Shown here: positions 8,015 to 17,406 of the stretch, piece by piece
Position numbering within the stretch: the stretch's first letter is position 1
Layout: each line of letters begins with the position of its first letter
NCBI GenBank assembly: GCA_016873895.1
Contig: VGVV01000002.1
Coordinates: 1-64,000 of the forward strand
Length of the DNA: 64,000 nucleotides
Origin: Ignavibacteria bacterium
GTDB lineage: Bacteria > Bacteroidota > Ignavibacteria > Kapaibacteriales > Kapaibacteriaceae
Reading direction: 5' to 3'
The notes under the pieces: model-generated
Database searches by the model: none
Seen by the model: the letters and a program-made list of their open reading frames with translations, nothing else
What the model was told of the DNA's origin: nothing
Made by a program: the position numbers and the translations under genes

Positions 8015-8939
8015 TGATATCTACGATCCGGCCTATGCCGTTGTTGACGTGCGAACACCCGCGGAGTATGCACAGGGTCATATCGTTGGTGCTGTAAACA
8101 TCCCGTTGTTTACCGACGAGGAGCGTGCAGAGGTCGGTACGCTCTATACACAGGTGGGTGCGCAGCATGCAATCGATCGTGGACTCGAGATCGTCGGACC
8201 TCGGCTGCGTGAGTATGTTGAGCAAGCGCGCTCTCTCGATAAGCCCCTTATCGTCTATTGCTGGAGAGGGGGCATGCGCAGCGGATCGATGTCATGGCTG
8301 CTATCTACCGCCGGGATGAAGGTGCGAATCATACCCCGTGGCTATAAAGGCTTTCGGGCTCATGCTCTCGAGCTGATCTCACGGCCATGGAAGTACCGGC
8401 TCGTCATCGGCAAGACGGGCGCCGGTAAGACAACGTTTCTGTACCAGAAGGCCGCTGAGGGCCAGCAGGTTGTAAATCTCGAGGGTATCGCGAATCATCG
8501 TGGTTCCGCATTTGGCAGACTCGGACAACAGCCTCAGCCAACGACAGAACATGCGCTGAATGTGATTCACTATGTGATGCATTGCTTTGATATTAAACAG
8601 CCTGTCTGGATTGAAGATGAAAGCAGAACGGTTGGCAAGGTGCATGTGCCGGAAGTAATGTTCGAAGCAATGCAGCAATCAGAAGTCTTTGAGCTCGATG
8701 TTGATATTGAGACGCGAGTTCGGAATCTTGTTCGTGACTATGGAGCGTTTTCGCATGATGAGCTATGTGATGCGCTGTATGTGATTAGAGAAAAGCTCGG
8801 CGGGCAGCGCCACCATCAGGCATCCGAATTCGTGCGCGAAGGCAGGCTCACCGAAGCCGTGCATCTGATTTTGGAATATTACGACAGGACGTATGAGTTC
8901 TGTCAGCAGCGACGAATACGAGGAATACAACAATCATGA
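7995..8939 (+). CDS. selU: tRNA 2-selenouridine synthase
   Basis: A 314-residue SelU/MnmH. It converts 2-thiouridine at the tRNA wobble position to 2-selenouridine (through a geranylated intermediate) using selenophosphate. The N-terminal rhodanese domain carries active-site Cys89 ([11 protein letters not shown]). A P-loop ATPase-like domain follows (GKTGAGKT, 139-146). Start is MM at the overlap with the nuclease gene; the second Met is equally good. It overlaps selD by 4 nt (ATGA). The adjacent selenophosphate synthase confirms the selenium pathway. Confidence 0.93.
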   Translation: MMTSVLDDIYDPAYAVVDVRTPAEYAQGHIVGAVNIPLFTDEERAEVGTLYTQVGAQHAIDRGLEIVGPRLREYVEQARSLDKPLIVYCWRGGMRSGSMSWLLSTAGMKVRIIPRGYKGFRAHALELISRPWKYRLVIGKTGAGKTTFLYQKAAEGQQVVNLEGIANHRGSAFGRLGQQPQPTTEHALNVIHYVMHCFDIKQPVWIEDESRTVGKVHVPEVMFEAMQQSEVFELDVDIETRVRNLVRDYGAFSHDELCDALYVIREKLGGQRHHQASEFVREGRLTEAVHLILEYYDRTYEFCQQRRIRGIQQS

Positions 8940-9967
8940 TCAAGCTAACACAGTATTCACACGGCGCTGGTTGCGGCTGTAAGATATCGCCAGCGATTCT
9001 CGATAGCATCCTGCAATCAAGCATTGTAATGCCAGCAGATGCGCGGCTCGTCGTTGGCAATACGTCAAAGGATGATGCTGCTGTATACGATTTAGCAGAT
9101 GGTACAGGCATCGTAAGTACGACAGATTTCTTTATGCCAATCGTAGACGATCCGGTAGACTTTGGTCGCATCGCCAGTGTTAATGCCATTAGTGATGTCT
9201 ATGCCATGGGCGGCAAACCCATGATGGCCATTGCCATACTTGGCTGGCCGGTCAATACAGTGCCGGTAGAAGCAGCGCAGCAGGTCTTGGAAGGGGCTCG
9301 TCTTGCGTGCATGGATGCGGGCATTTCGCTGGCCGGTGGACACAGCATCGATAGCCCTGAGCCGATATTTGGTCTAGCTGTAACAGGCAGAGTAGATCTG
9401 GCCAATCTCAAGACAAACACTGGTGCGCGAGAAGGAGATATTCTCTTCCTCACAAAGCCCCTTGGTGTGGGCATTCTTACAACGGCTCAGAAGAAAGGCA
9501 TCTTGCGTGATGAGCACGCAACGCTTGCACGAGATGTGATGGCAAGGTTAAACAATGCCGGCTATGCCTTTGGCAAACTCGATTATATACATGCCATGAC
9601 AGACGTTACCGGCTTTGGCTTAATGGGGCATTTAATCGAACTGTGTCAGGGGGCTAACCTTTCCGCCAAACTTGATGTCGAAGCTGTGCCGCTGATCAAC
9701 CGCGACGTGATATATGATTACCTCGAACAGGGGTCGTTTCCTGGTGGCACAACGCGGAACTTCCAATCGTATGGACACCACATTGCACCAATGACGGAGC
9801 AACAGAAGTACATTCTCTGCGACCCACAGACGAGCGGTGGGTTGTTGGTGTCTGTACATCCTTCGAAGGCTGATGAGTTTGCCGCAGAGGCCTCGCGCAA
9901 TGGGCTTTCAGGGCTTGTGCCCATAGGCCGTATGATCAAGGCGTCTGAGCACCTCGTTCATCTATAG
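8936..9967 (+). CDS. selD: Selenide, water dikinase (selenophosphate synthase)
   Basis: A 343-residue SelD that makes selenophosphate from selenide and ATP. The N-terminal active-site loop is [11 protein letters not shown]; Cys13 and Lys16 align with Cys17 and Lys20 of the E. coli enzyme. The codon is TGC, so this is the cysteine form, not a selenoprotein. The ATP-binding PurM-like fold shows [17 protein letters not shown] and AGGHSID. It is translationally coupled to selU. Its 3' end overlaps the convergent VUT gene by 32 nt. No selA/selB is seen here, so within this window the product serves tRNA selenation. Confidence 0.95.
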   Translation: MIKLTQYSHGAGCGCKISPAILDSILQSSIVMPADARLVVGNTSKDDAAVYDLADGTGIVSTTDFFMPIVDDPVDFGRIASVNAISDVYAMGGKPMMAIAILGWPVNTVPVEAAQQVLEGARLACMDAGISLAGGHSIDSPEPIFGLAVTGRVDLANLKTNTGAREGDILFLTKPLGVGILTTAQKKGILRDEHATLARDVMARLNNAGYAFGKLDYIHAMTDVTGFGLMGHLIELCQGANLSAKLDVEAVPLINRDVIYDYLEQGSFPGGTTRNFQSYGHHIAPMTEQQKYILCDPQTSGGLLVSVHPSKADEFAAEASRNGLSGLVPIGRMIKASEHLVHL

Positions 9968-10469
9968 CGGCAATGCGCTTGCGGAAGATGATCGCAAGGA
10001 TGTATGACCAGAAAAAGCCCCCTGCAACTTTGGAGACTACAGACAGGCCTATCTCCTGCGGCATGAACGCACCAAATGCGATTGTTATGAAGACGGTAGA
10101 GTCAACCATTGCACCGGCTACGTTTGAGAGGTTTGCACGAACGATCCATTTGCCCTTTAGCAATGCAAATACTGTCCAGTCAATCAATGCTGCCGTTGTG
10201 AATGCTGTGCCTGATGCAATTGCGATGATGCCAGCCTCTGGAACGAGGATGTATGAAACAGCTCCGCCCACAAAGATCATCGCGAACATGCTCCACTTTT
10301 TCATCGTAAGCTGGAGAAAGTCGCGTAGGGAAAGATCAAGGCCGATCAATGTGAACGTCACAATCGGAACTGCACTCGGACCAAACGACGCTGCAAAGAG
10401 ATTTGCGCCAACGATGCCACCCAAATAGACAAGCACCGCAAGTGCTGTTTGAATCTGCCGTTTGTTCAT
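9936..10469 (-). CDS. VUT-family (queuosine-precursor/vitamin) transporter
   Basis: A 177-residue integral membrane protein with about six hydrophobic segments. The signature [19 protein letters not shown] corresponds to the conserved SN..ga..DS.iFi.iAF motif of the VUT_1/YhhQ family, whose members import queuosine precursors or related vitamins. It starts 3 nt after the stop of the PD40 protein gene, which suggests co-transcription. No queuosine genes are in the window, so the substrate is open. Confidence 0.75.
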   Translation of the reverse strand: MNKRQIQTALAVLVYLGGIVGANLFAASFGPSAVPIVTFTLIGLDLSLRDFLQLTMKKWSMFAMIFVGGAVSYILVPEAGIIAIASGTAFTTAALIDWTVFALLKGKWIVRANLSNVAGAMVDSTVFITIAFGAFMPQEIGLSVVSKVAGGFFWSYILAIIFRKRIAAIDERGAQTP

Positions 10470-10472
10470 GGT

Positions 10473-11525
10473 TTAATCTTTCCAGTCGGCAATGAAAACA
10501 TTCGTGTCGCGCGTGCCACCGTTGTCACGATTACTTGACCACACCAGCTTCGTGCCGTCGGGCGAGAACATCGGGAAGGCATTGAACATACTTTCCGATG
10601 TGATCTGCTCAATGCCTGTACCGTCTTCCTTGATCATGTAGATGTGGAAGTCGTAGCCGCGCTGCGACTTGTGATTCGAGGAAAACAAGATCTTCTTACC
10701 TGCCGGATGGTAGTAGGGGGCCCAGTTAGCCTTGCCCAGTTTCGTGATCTGCTTCAGGTCTGATCCATCGACATTGCATGTGTAGATCTCCATGTTTGTC
10801 GGTGCAACGAGACCTTGAGATAGCAGCTCCTTGTATTCCGTCTGTGCGCTGTCTGTTGTTGGACGTGAGGCCCGAAAGACCAGTTTCTTTCCATCGGGAG
10901 AAAAGAATGCACCGCCATCGTAACCAAGTTGATTGGTTACCTGACGCTGGTCGCTACCGTCGATGTTCATCGTCCACAGCTCGAGATCGCCGCTACGATC
11001 AGACGTAAACACAATCTTATCGCCCTTCGGCGAAACAGTTGCTTCTGCATCGTATCCGTTGCGGTCGGTAAGCCGCTTCGTGATGTTACCCTTGTCATCC
11101 GCGATAAAGATGTCGTAGGTAGGCAAGACCTGCCATAAATACTTCCGGTCTTTGCGAGGGGGCGGTTCTGGCGGACATGCCTCACTAGCCAGGTGTGTGC
11201 TCGCATAGAGGATGTGCTTTCCATCTGGCAGAAAGTATGAGCACGTTGTTCGCCCCTTGCCTGTCGAGATCAATGGTGGGCGATATGATGAATCCTTTGC
11301 GTCGGCAATGGTGAGGGCATGAATTTGGTCGCATGAATGCCCCCAACCTTTGAAGTTGCTCTGAAAGGCGAGCTTCTTTCCATCTGGGCTGAAGTATGCC
11401 TCGGCGTTGTCGCCACCGAAGGTAAGCTGTCGAATGTTATGCAGATGTGGCTCTGTAGCTGCGAGTTTTTGCGTCATGCAGAGGCAAATAAGTGCCGCTG
11501 ACGCGAACATGAATGGATTTTGCAT
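10473..11525 (-). CDS. Exported TolB-like PD40 beta-propeller protein
   Basis: A 350-residue protein with signal peptide MQNPFMFASAALICLCMTQKLAA and about six PD40/WD40-like blades, seen as repeated (S/L/H)PDGKK(L/I)xFxS segments (SPDGKKLAFQSN, SPKGDKIVFTSDR, SPDGKKLVFRAS, HPAGKKILFSSN, SPDGTKLVWSSN). It is probably a periplasmic scaffold or interaction protein; no catalytic domain is attached. It is divergent from the malic enzyme gene with only 37 nt between starts and is first in a pair with the VUT transporter. Confidence 0.8.
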   Translation of the reverse strand: MQNPFMFASAALICLCMTQKLAATEPHLHNIRQLTFGGDNAEAYFSPDGKKLAFQSNFKGWGHSCDQIHALTIADAKDSSYRPPLISTGKGRTTCSYFLPDGKHILYASTHLASEACPPEPPPRKDRKYLWQVLPTYDIFIADDKGNITKRLTDRNGYDAEATVSPKGDKIVFTSDRSGDLELWTMNIDGSDQRQVTNQLGYDGGAFFSPDGKKLVFRASRPTTDSAQTEYKELLSQGLVAPTNMEIYTCNVDGSDLKQITKLGKANWAPYYHPAGKKILFSSNHKSQRGYDFHIYMIKEDGTGIEQITSESMFNAFPMFSPDGTKLVWSSNRDNGGTRDTNVFIADWKD

Positions 11526-11562
11526 GGCTCGAAGCTACGAAGACTCCGTATTTTTATGCCCT

Positions 11563-13191
11563 ATGCCACATTCACAAATCACCAAGCGTGGCTTTGATCT
11601 GCTGCGCGATCCGCGCGACAGCAAGGGTACGGCTTTTTCACGAGAAGAACGCGAGAGATATGGACTTTCTGGGCTGCTGCCCGATATCGTCTCCTCGCTT
11701 TCAATGCAAATTCAGCGAATTGAGGGTCACGTAGACTCTTTAACAACCGATCTCGACAAATACATCTACCTGAGCGATCTACAAGAGCGTAACGAGGTTC
11801 TGTTCTATGCACTTTTGCAAAAAGATCCCGTCAAATACATGCCCATCGTCTACACGCCAACTGTAGGGTTAGCATGCCAGACATTTGGCCGCATCTATCG
11901 CAGGCCAAAAGGCATGTTCATCAGCGCTCGGCATCGTGGGCGCATGGCAGACGTGCTCGGCAATTGGCCTGAGCGCGACGTGCGTTGGATCTGTGTAACC
12001 GACGGCGAGCGCATTCTTGGACTAGGCGATTTGGGTGCTCAAGGCATGGGCATCCCCATTGGAAAGCTCGCTCTTTACACCGCGTGTGCGGGCGTACCCC
12101 CAGAGGTTACCCTGCCAATCTTGCTTGATGTTGGAACCAACAACGAAGCATTGCTCGAAGACCCGTTCTACATCGGAATTCGTCAGAAGCGGCTTGCAGG
12201 ACAGGAATACGACGATTTTATCGAAGAGTTTGTAACCGCCATAGAGGAGGTGTTCCCACAGTGCGCTATCCAGTGGGAAGATTTTGCCACCCCGAATGCA
12301 AGCCCCATTCTCGAACGTTACCGGCATCGCATCTCATCGTTCAACGACGACATCCAGGGCACGGCTGCTGTTGGGGTTGCCGGTGTTATCGCAGCAACCC
12401 GCATGAAGGGCGAGCGCTTGCGTGACCAGACGTATGTATTCTACGGAGCTGGCTCTGCGGGTCTTGGCATCTCAGAACTCCTGTGGCGACTTATGGTAGA
12501 CGAAGGCTGTAGCGAAGAAGAGGCACGTGCAAAGTGTTGGCTTGTTGATAGCAAGGGGCTTGTCGTTGCATCACGGCAAGATCTTGCAGAATCAAAGCTT
12601 CCCTTCACGCATCAGCACGCAGAAATTGCTGGCCTTGCAGACATCGTTCAGAGCGTTAGACCTACTGTTCTTATTGGTACGAGTACTATTCCGAAGAGTT
12701 TTACGCAGGAAGTTATTGAGCACATGGCCTCGTATTGCGAAAGGCCGATCATCTTCCCATTCTCGAATCCGACATCCAAGAGCGAATGCAGTGCTGAAGA
12801 GGCGTACACATGGACGAATGGCAAGGCCATTTTTGCCAGCGGTAGCCCCTTTCAGCCAGTCGTTATCAATGGTACAACAATCTATCCAGGGCAAGGCAAC
12901 AACGTTTACATTTTCCCAGGTGTAGGTCTTGCGGCTTACGCGGTTAGTGCAACGAATATCCCCTACAAGACATTCGGTGTTGCTGCTCGCGCACTTGCAG
13001 GAATGGTCAGCGAAGAACAATTCTCGAAGTGGCTCATTTACCCTCCAATGTCAGATATTCAAAAGGCAGCCAAGGTTGTTGCAATCGCATGTGCTGAGTA
13101 TCTCTTCGACGATGGTCATGCAGGCATCGAACGCCCGGCAAACATCACTGAGTTGATCGAATCGCATATGTGGAAACCGACGTATGCATGA
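11563..13191 (+). CDS. NAD-dependent malic enzyme
   Basis: A 542-residue enzyme for oxidative decarboxylation of malate to pyruvate and CO2. Motifs include the malic-enzyme Tyr region (MPIVYTPTVGLACQTFG), the metal/substrate region QWEDFATPNA, SFNDDIQGTAAVGVAGV, and the dinucleotide site YGAGSAGLGI. The length suits the bacterial NAD-ME (SfcA/MaeA) type without a phosphotransacetylase tail. The ATG is chosen because the reading frame upstream crosses the divergent PD40 gene. It overlaps the AMP nucleosidase gene by 4 nt (ATGA). Confidence 0.92.
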   Translation: MPHSQITKRGFDLLRDPRDSKGTAFSREERERYGLSGLLPDIVSSLSMQIQRIEGHVDSLTTDLDKYIYLSDLQERNEVLFYALLQKDPVKYMPIVYTPTVGLACQTFGRIYRRPKGMFISARHRGRMADVLGNWPERDVRWICVTDGERILGLGDLGAQGMGIPIGKLALYTACAGVPPEVTLPILLDVGTNNEALLEDPFYIGIRQKRLAGQEYDDFIEEFVTAIEEVFPQCAIQWEDFATPNASPILERYRHRISSFNDDIQGTAAVGVAGVIAATRMKGERLRDQTYVFYGAGSAGLGISELLWRLMVDEGCSEEEARAKCWLVDSKGLVVASRQDLAESKLPFTHQHAEIAGLADIVQSVRPTVLIGTSTIPKSFTQEVIEHMASYCERPIIFPFSNPTSKSECSAEEAYTWTNGKAIFASGSPFQPVVINGTTIYPGQGNNVYIFPGVGLAAYAVSATNIPYKTFGVAARALAGMVSEEQFSKWLIYPPMSDIQKAAKVVAIACAEYLFDDGHAGIERPANITELIESHMWKPTYA

Positions 13192-13967
13192 CCATGCAAA
13201 CCAAGTTTGACATAGCGAAGAATTGGCTGCCTCGATACACCGGTACCGACGTGGCTGCATTTGGCGACTATGTCTTGCTGACCAACTTTCGTGGATATGT
13301 AGATGCATTCGCACGGAAGTTTGATGTTGAGGTTAAGGGGCTAGACAAGCCGATGCAAACAGCCACCTATGATAATCTTACGATTATCAACTATGGTATT
13401 GGTTCGCCCAATGCCGCTTTGATCATGGATCTGCTGGTAGCTCGCATGCCCAAGGGTGTGCTGTTTCTTGGTAAGTGCGGTGGACTAAAGGAAACAACAG
13501 AGATTGGACACTTTGTTCTGCCAATCGCCGCGATTCGAGGTGACGGTACCAGTAATGACTACTTCCCACCTGAGGTGCCGGCCCTACCGTCGTTTAAGCT
13601 GCATAAGTTCGTCTCAGACAAAGTGCTGGATCACGGGCAAGACTATCGAACAGGAGTTGTGTACACAACCAATCGTCGTGTTTGGGAATGGGACATAGAC
13701 TTTCGTAATCGGCTAAAGCAAGTGAGCTGTTTGGCTATTGATATGGAAACAGCCACGGTCTTTATCGTTGGACATAAGAACGACATCCCGCGCGGTGCAC
13801 TCCTCCTAGTGAGCGACGTACCAGTAGTCCCTGAAGGTGTGAAGACCGAAGAAAGCGATAAACGGGTTACACAGGAATTTGCTGACTTACACCTTACGAT
13901 AGGTATAGAAGCAATGCGCGAGATTGGCATCAAAGGCGAGCACATTAAACACCTGCGTTATGATTAA
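13188..13967 (+). CDS. amn: AMP nucleosidase
   Basis: A 259-residue member of the nucleoside phosphorylase superfamily, of the short Bacteroidetes-type AMP nucleosidase (AMP to adenine plus ribose 5-phosphate). It shows the base/ribose site pattern: INYGIGSPNAAL, LGKCGGLKE, AIRGDGTSNDYFP, CLAIDMETATVF and LVSDVPVV. It lacks the extra N-terminal domain of the E. coli Amn. The ATG start overlaps the malic enzyme stop, and the 3' end overlaps the next gene by 8 nt. Confidence 0.88.
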   Translation: MTMQTKFDIAKNWLPRYTGTDVAAFGDYVLLTNFRGYVDAFARKFDVEVKGLDKPMQTATYDNLTIINYGIGSPNAALIMDLLVARMPKGVLFLGKCGGLKETTEIGHFVLPIAAIRGDGTSNDYFPPEVPALPSFKLHKFVSDKVLDHGQDYRTGVVYTTNRRVWEWDIDFRNRLKQVSCLAIDMETATVFIVGHKNDIPRGALLLVSDVPVVPEGVKTEESDKRVTQEFADLHLTIGIEAMREIGIKGEHIKHLRYD

Positions 13968-15321
13968 TTACATCGTTGCATGTCTGCTTGCAGCAGCGAC
14001 CATTGCTAGCGCTCAACCATTTGTAGTGTCTGGTCCAACCGTTGGACATGTTGATATGCGCAGTGCGAGTATTACTGTTCAGATTGGATTTCGTTCGCAG
14101 CCAGTACGAACAGATGTTGCAGTTCGCTACACAGACATTGCATCGAAGAGAACATACACAACACCACAGGTGTATTATGGATATCCCGGTAATGCTGGTT
14201 GCATGGGGTTTATGCTCGACAGTGTAGAGCCGGGTAGAACATACACCTATGAAATCCTTGTTGGCGGTGAAGCTCTCGATGTTTCAGTGCCAACTCGTTT
14301 TACTTCGCGTTCGATCTTTCGCTATCGTGGAAACGACTGGCCAACGGTGAGTCTAGCCTTCGGTAGCTGCCACTATGTAAATCAGGCAGGCTACGAGCGC
14401 CATGATTCTACAGGTAAGGAGAGGGGGTATGGCACAGAGACAGGAATCTTTGATGCTATTGTTCAGCGCAATCCTGATGCTATGCTGTGGCTGGGAGACA
14501 ATGTCTATTTGCGCGATCCGGATTGGGGATCAAGGTCTGGCATACTAAAGCGGTACTCTCATACGCGGGCTCATTCGCGCACGCGTGAGCTCTTTGCCAG
14601 TATTCCCAATTACGCGATCTGGGATGATCATGATTATGGTCCGAACGATGCAGATCGGTCCTATGTGCTCAAAGATGATGCTCTGGATGCTTTCAAACTA
14701 TTCTGGCCTAACCCCTCCTATGGAGTAGGGGGAAAACCTGGTATCACATCATCGTTTGAACTCGCCGATGTACAGGTCTTTCTTCTTGATGATCGTTTCT
14801 ATCGCTCGTCAAATGACAGGCATGATGAGCCCAAGACTATCCTTGGTCAGCATCAGGATGAATGGCTCATCGACGCTCTATCATCGAGTAAGGCAACGTT
14901 TAAACTCGTTGCTGTTGGATCGCAGTTTCTCAGCGACAACAAGCGCAGAGAGGGCTTTGAGAAATCTCCTGAAGAACGCCAGCGGATATTGGATCTCATC
15001 ACGCGAAACAATGTCTCCGGTGTTATGTTCATGTCTGGTGATGTTCACTTCGCAGAGCTTTCTAGGTTGGACAGGGAGGGCACATATCCGATCTACGAGA
15101 TCACATCGTCGCCCCTTTCCTCTGGACTCAATACTAGCCCCGTTTACAGGGCAAATTCATATCATGTAGCTGGTACGGAATTCATCGGACACAACTTCGG
15201 ACACATCACTGTTTCGGGTCAACGTGGCAAGCGTATACTCACCATTCGTATCGTTGATGCTACAGGTAAAGACGTATGGATACGAGAGATCCCTGAATCA
15301 GAGCTTCGCAAGAATGGCTAA
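13960..15321 (+). CDS. Exported PhoD-family alkaline phosphatase/phosphodiesterase
   Basis: A 453-residue exported metallophosphoesterase. The signal peptide is MINYIVACLLAAATIASAQ and a beta-sandwich N-terminal region follows. The PhoD catalytic domain shows SLAFGSCHYV, MLWLGDNVYL, YAIWDDHDYGPNDAD, FLLDDRFYR, VGSQFLSDN and MFMSGDVHFAEL, which hold the metal-binding Asp, Asn and His residues. It probably releases phosphate from phosphodiesters in the periplasm. The start is placed at MINY, 8 nt inside the amn gene, because that yields the signal peptide. Confidence 0.88.
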   Translation: MINYIVACLLAAATIASAQPFVVSGPTVGHVDMRSASITVQIGFRSQPVRTDVAVRYTDIASKRTYTTPQVYYGYPGNAGCMGFMLDSVEPGRTYTYEILVGGEALDVSVPTRFTSRSIFRYRGNDWPTVSLAFGSCHYVNQAGYERHDSTGKERGYGTETGIFDAIVQRNPDAMLWLGDNVYLRDPDWGSRSGILKRYSHTRAHSRTRELFASIPNYAIWDDHDYGPNDADRSYVLKDDALDAFKLFWPNPSYGVGGKPGITSSFELADVQVFLLDDRFYRSSNDRHDEPKTILGQHQDEWLIDALSSSKATFKLVAVGSQFLSDNKRREGFEKSPEERQRILDLITRNNVSGVMFMSGDVHFAELSRLDREGTYPIYEITSSPLSSGLNTSPVYRANSYHVAGTEFIGHNFGHITVSGQRGKRILTIRIVDATGKDVWIREIPESELRKNG

Positions 15322-15324
15322 TAC

Positions 15325-15332
15325 TATCTTTG
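15325..15332 (+). promoter_or_regulatory. TAnnTTTG box (TATCTTTG) 4 nt before the DHODH start
   Basis: Exact match to the Bacteroidetes -7 consensus TAnnTTTG. Only CTCT separates it from the ATG, so transcription would begin at or just inside the start codon. The -33 TTG element is not obvious. Confidence 0.45.
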
Positions 15333-15336
15333 CTCT

Positions 15337-16482
15337 ATGTCTGTGATTGAACTGCTCGCAAAATCTGAATTCGCACTGCGAACTGTTTCATCCATGCTGC
15401 CACCATCACTTGTGGTTCGTTCATTTACAGCAGCACGGAATGTTTTTCTTCCTCGTTTTGCCGTAGATGTTCCCAGACAATCCTTTGAACCACCTCAAGA
15501 CCAGTCTGTTAATGCATGGGGCTTGCAGTTCCGTATGCCTATATGGAATGCAGCGGGAATGTTCAAAAAGGGACATGGATATGAGATGGTTGCTGCTCAG
15601 GGTGCTGGAGCGTTTGTAGCAGGTACTACAACATCACGTGCACGCAGAGGTAACATTGTTCGCGGAATTGCTTGGCCCTCTACGCAGTATCCTCTCTCAC
15701 ACTCTGCATCAAACTGGATGGGCCTGCCTAATGAAGGTCATGCTACTGTAGCGGCCCGTCTGGCGAAGATCCAGAAAGTTGATGCATGCCCCCTGGTAGC
15801 AAGCGTAAGTGCCGAACCAGGTCTCGAGGCTGCCGTCGCTCTTCCGGAGCTACTTGAGGGTATGAGAAGATACGATGATGCTGGCGTTGATTACATAGAG
15901 CTCAATGAGAGTTGCCCTAATGTTCCTGGCCATGCAGGCCATGCCAGTGTAGACGACGAGCTGCTTCGCAGATTAGATACTGTAGCTACACAGTTTCTCG
16001 CACAACGTAGGCGTAGACTGCCTGTTGTTGTAAAACTCTCAACTGATACATCTCTTGAGCAGCTTCCAGAACTTATCAAAGCATTGGTTGAACGTTCTTT
16101 TGATGGTGTGATACTTGGCAATACATCCACAAGGTACAATGCTCTGCGTGAGCAGGTGCATCCTGATGACCGTAAATTATTTGATTATTTTACGTCTATG
16201 TATGGTGGCGGCATAAGTGGTGCGCTGCTGCGTGCATCATCTCTTGCCTCATGCGCTGCTGCGGTCCGTGCAGTAGATAATTGTGGGCCGCACCATGAGT
16301 TTAACGTGATTCGTTGCGGTGGCGTTGCCGCAGCTGACGACATAGCGGCTTCTGCCTTTGTAGGTGTGCACCTAAACCAATGGTACGTTGGATACTTCGA
16401 GGCGTTTGCCCAGCATGGTCACGATGTCTATCGTGAACTTTCTGCCTGCATGCGACCTACTCTCGCTCGTACAGAGTCGTAG
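15337..16482 (+). CDS. Dihydroorotate dehydrogenase family protein (divergent class 2-like)
   Basis: A 381-residue FMN-barrel protein expected to oxidise dihydroorotate to orotate in pyrimidine synthesis. It has a class 2-like N-terminal helical extension, then IWNAAGMFKKGHG, GTTTSRARRGN, SNWMGLPNEG, LNESCPNVPGHAG, VVKLSTDT, DGVILGNTSTR and GGGISGALL. The class 2 core (AAGfDK, SSPNT) is altered to AAGMFKK and ESCPNV, so it is a divergent member; the electron acceptor and even substrate identity deserve caution. It probably has its own promoter. Its 3' end overlaps a convergent lipoprotein gene by 55 nt. Confidence 0.75.
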   Translation: MSVIELLAKSEFALRTVSSMLPPSLVVRSFTAARNVFLPRFAVDVPRQSFEPPQDQSVNAWGLQFRMPIWNAAGMFKKGHGYEMVAAQGAGAFVAGTTTSRARRGNIVRGIAWPSTQYPLSHSASNWMGLPNEGHATVAARLAKIQKVDACPLVASVSAEPGLEAAVALPELLEGMRRYDDAGVDYIELNESCPNVPGHAGHASVDDELLRRLDTVATQFLAQRRRRLPVVVKLSTDTSLEQLPELIKALVERSFDGVILGNTSTRYNALREQVHPDDRKLFDYFTSMYGGGISGALLRASSLASCAAAVRAVDNCGPHHEFNVIRCGGVAAADDIAASAFVGVHLNQWYVGYFEAFAQHGHDVYRELSACMRPTLARTES

Positions 16483-16733
16483 AATACACGCATTGTCTCA
16501 CGATCTTGTCCGTACGAAGATAATTCCGCAAAAAACGACTCTTGAGTATATCCATGCGAGTGTATGAGCGAGTCTAGTCGCCTCTGAACAACGACAGTAT
16601 CACTAGACGACATACGTAGCACAACATAATCGGTATATGCTTGAAGCATGCGATCATCTACGACGTCGTTCTTTGTGCACGCTAGGCAAAACAATGCCGT
16701 TGCAACGAAACATGCGCGGATGGAGATGTTCAC
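16428..16733 (-). CDS. Small lipoprotein of unknown function
   Basis: A 101-residue protein with a lipoprotein signal (MNISIRACFVATALFCLAC, lipobox LAC) and a mature helical region (VVDDRMLQAYTDYVVLRMSS ... LSSYGQDRETMRVFYDSVRA). The GTG start is chosen because GTGA overlaps the NUDIX stop by 4 nt and starts exactly at the signal peptide. The mature region reads like the small DUF4296-type Bacteroidetes lipoproteins (Y..VL.. pattern), but I would not assign it. Its tail lies antisense to the DHODH 3' end. Confidence 0.6.
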   Translation of the reverse strand: MNISIRACFVATALFCLACTKNDVVDDRMLQAYTDYVVLRMSSSDTVVVQRRLDSLIHSHGYTQESFFAELSSYGQDRETMRVFYDSVRARVGRMQAESSR

Positions 16734-17368
16734 GGATTGTCTTTCAGGTAATGAGAGTAAAGTAGCACCACTTCGTGAAGCATCATTGCAGTTGCTCCCC
16801 ACAATGGTATGGTTGGATGCACATCCCATAGCGGCACGGGAATTGGGATCTGGGGAATGATATCTGTTCGTTCATCGTAGAATGTATCGTCAACAAAATC
16901 CATAAGGGGTCGTGTAAATACCTCGGTTACTTCGTCAACACTGAGCTGCCATTGCGATGGCCTTGTAACGGCTGCAACAACAGGCGTAACTGCACTGTTA
17001 GATGGGGGTATGTAGAGGGGGCTCAGAGTTCCAATGACATGTACATTGGATCGACTGATACCAATTTCCTCTTCTGTTTCTCGCAGTGCAGCTTGTATAG
17101 GCGTTTCATGAGCTTCTAGACGTCCGCCAGGAAATGAAATCTGGCCTTTATGACTCCGTAATGATTCGCTGCGAACCGTGAATACAACCTCTGCGCCATT
17201 CTCTACGTCTTCTATGATTGGAATAAGAACTGCACTCCGACGTGCACCAACAGGAGCTGCGGCTAAGCGCACACCGGCATCCTTACCATTGGGCACAAAT
17301 CGCCGATGAGCCTCTCTTCCTGGCAACGGCTTGGTAACTCGTCTTATTAACCATTGTGAAAATGTCAT
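16730..17368 (-). CDS. NUDIX hydrolase, CoA-pyrophosphatase (NudL)-like
   Basis: A 212-residue NUDIX protein. The Nudix box GGRLEAHETPIQAALRETEE (continuing EIGI) fits GX5EX7REUXEEXGU exactly. The preceding FTVRSESLRSHKGQISFPGG is the extended motif of the CoA pyrophosphatase/NudL group (LRSHKGQVAFPGG), which cleaves CoA or related nucleotide diphosphates. The start MTFSQW is preferred over an ATG 57 nt upstream that would overlap the divergent murE. It is coupled to the small lipoprotein gene by a GTGA overlap. Confidence 0.85.
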   Translation of the reverse strand: MTFSQWLIRRVTKPLPGREAHRRFVPNGKDAGVRLAAAPVGARRSAVLIPIIEDVENGAEVVFTVRSESLRSHKGQISFPGGRLEAHETPIQAALRETEEEIGISRSNVHVIGTLSPLYIPPSNSAVTPVVAAVTRPSQWQLSVDEVTEVFTRPLMDFVDDTFYDERTDIIPQIPIPVPLWDVHPTIPLWGATAMMLHEVVLLYSHYLKDNP

Positions 17369-17406
17369 GATGCAAATCTGCAGAGAATCAGGTTGTATTT
17401 TGATGC

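Noticed and set aside
8972..8989. Possible selenocysteine codon in selD
   Set aside because: The active-site codon reads TGC (Cys13), not TGA, and the frame is uninterrupted.
11407..11562. Longer N-terminus for the malic enzyme
   Set aside because: The extension lies antisense inside the divergent PD40 gene and shows no similarity to malic enzymes.
16428..16482. 55-nt antisense overlap of DHODH and lipoprotein genes as a frameshift sign
   Set aside because: Both frames are intact with recognisable ends; convergent overlaps of 14-32 nt occur elsewhere in the window.
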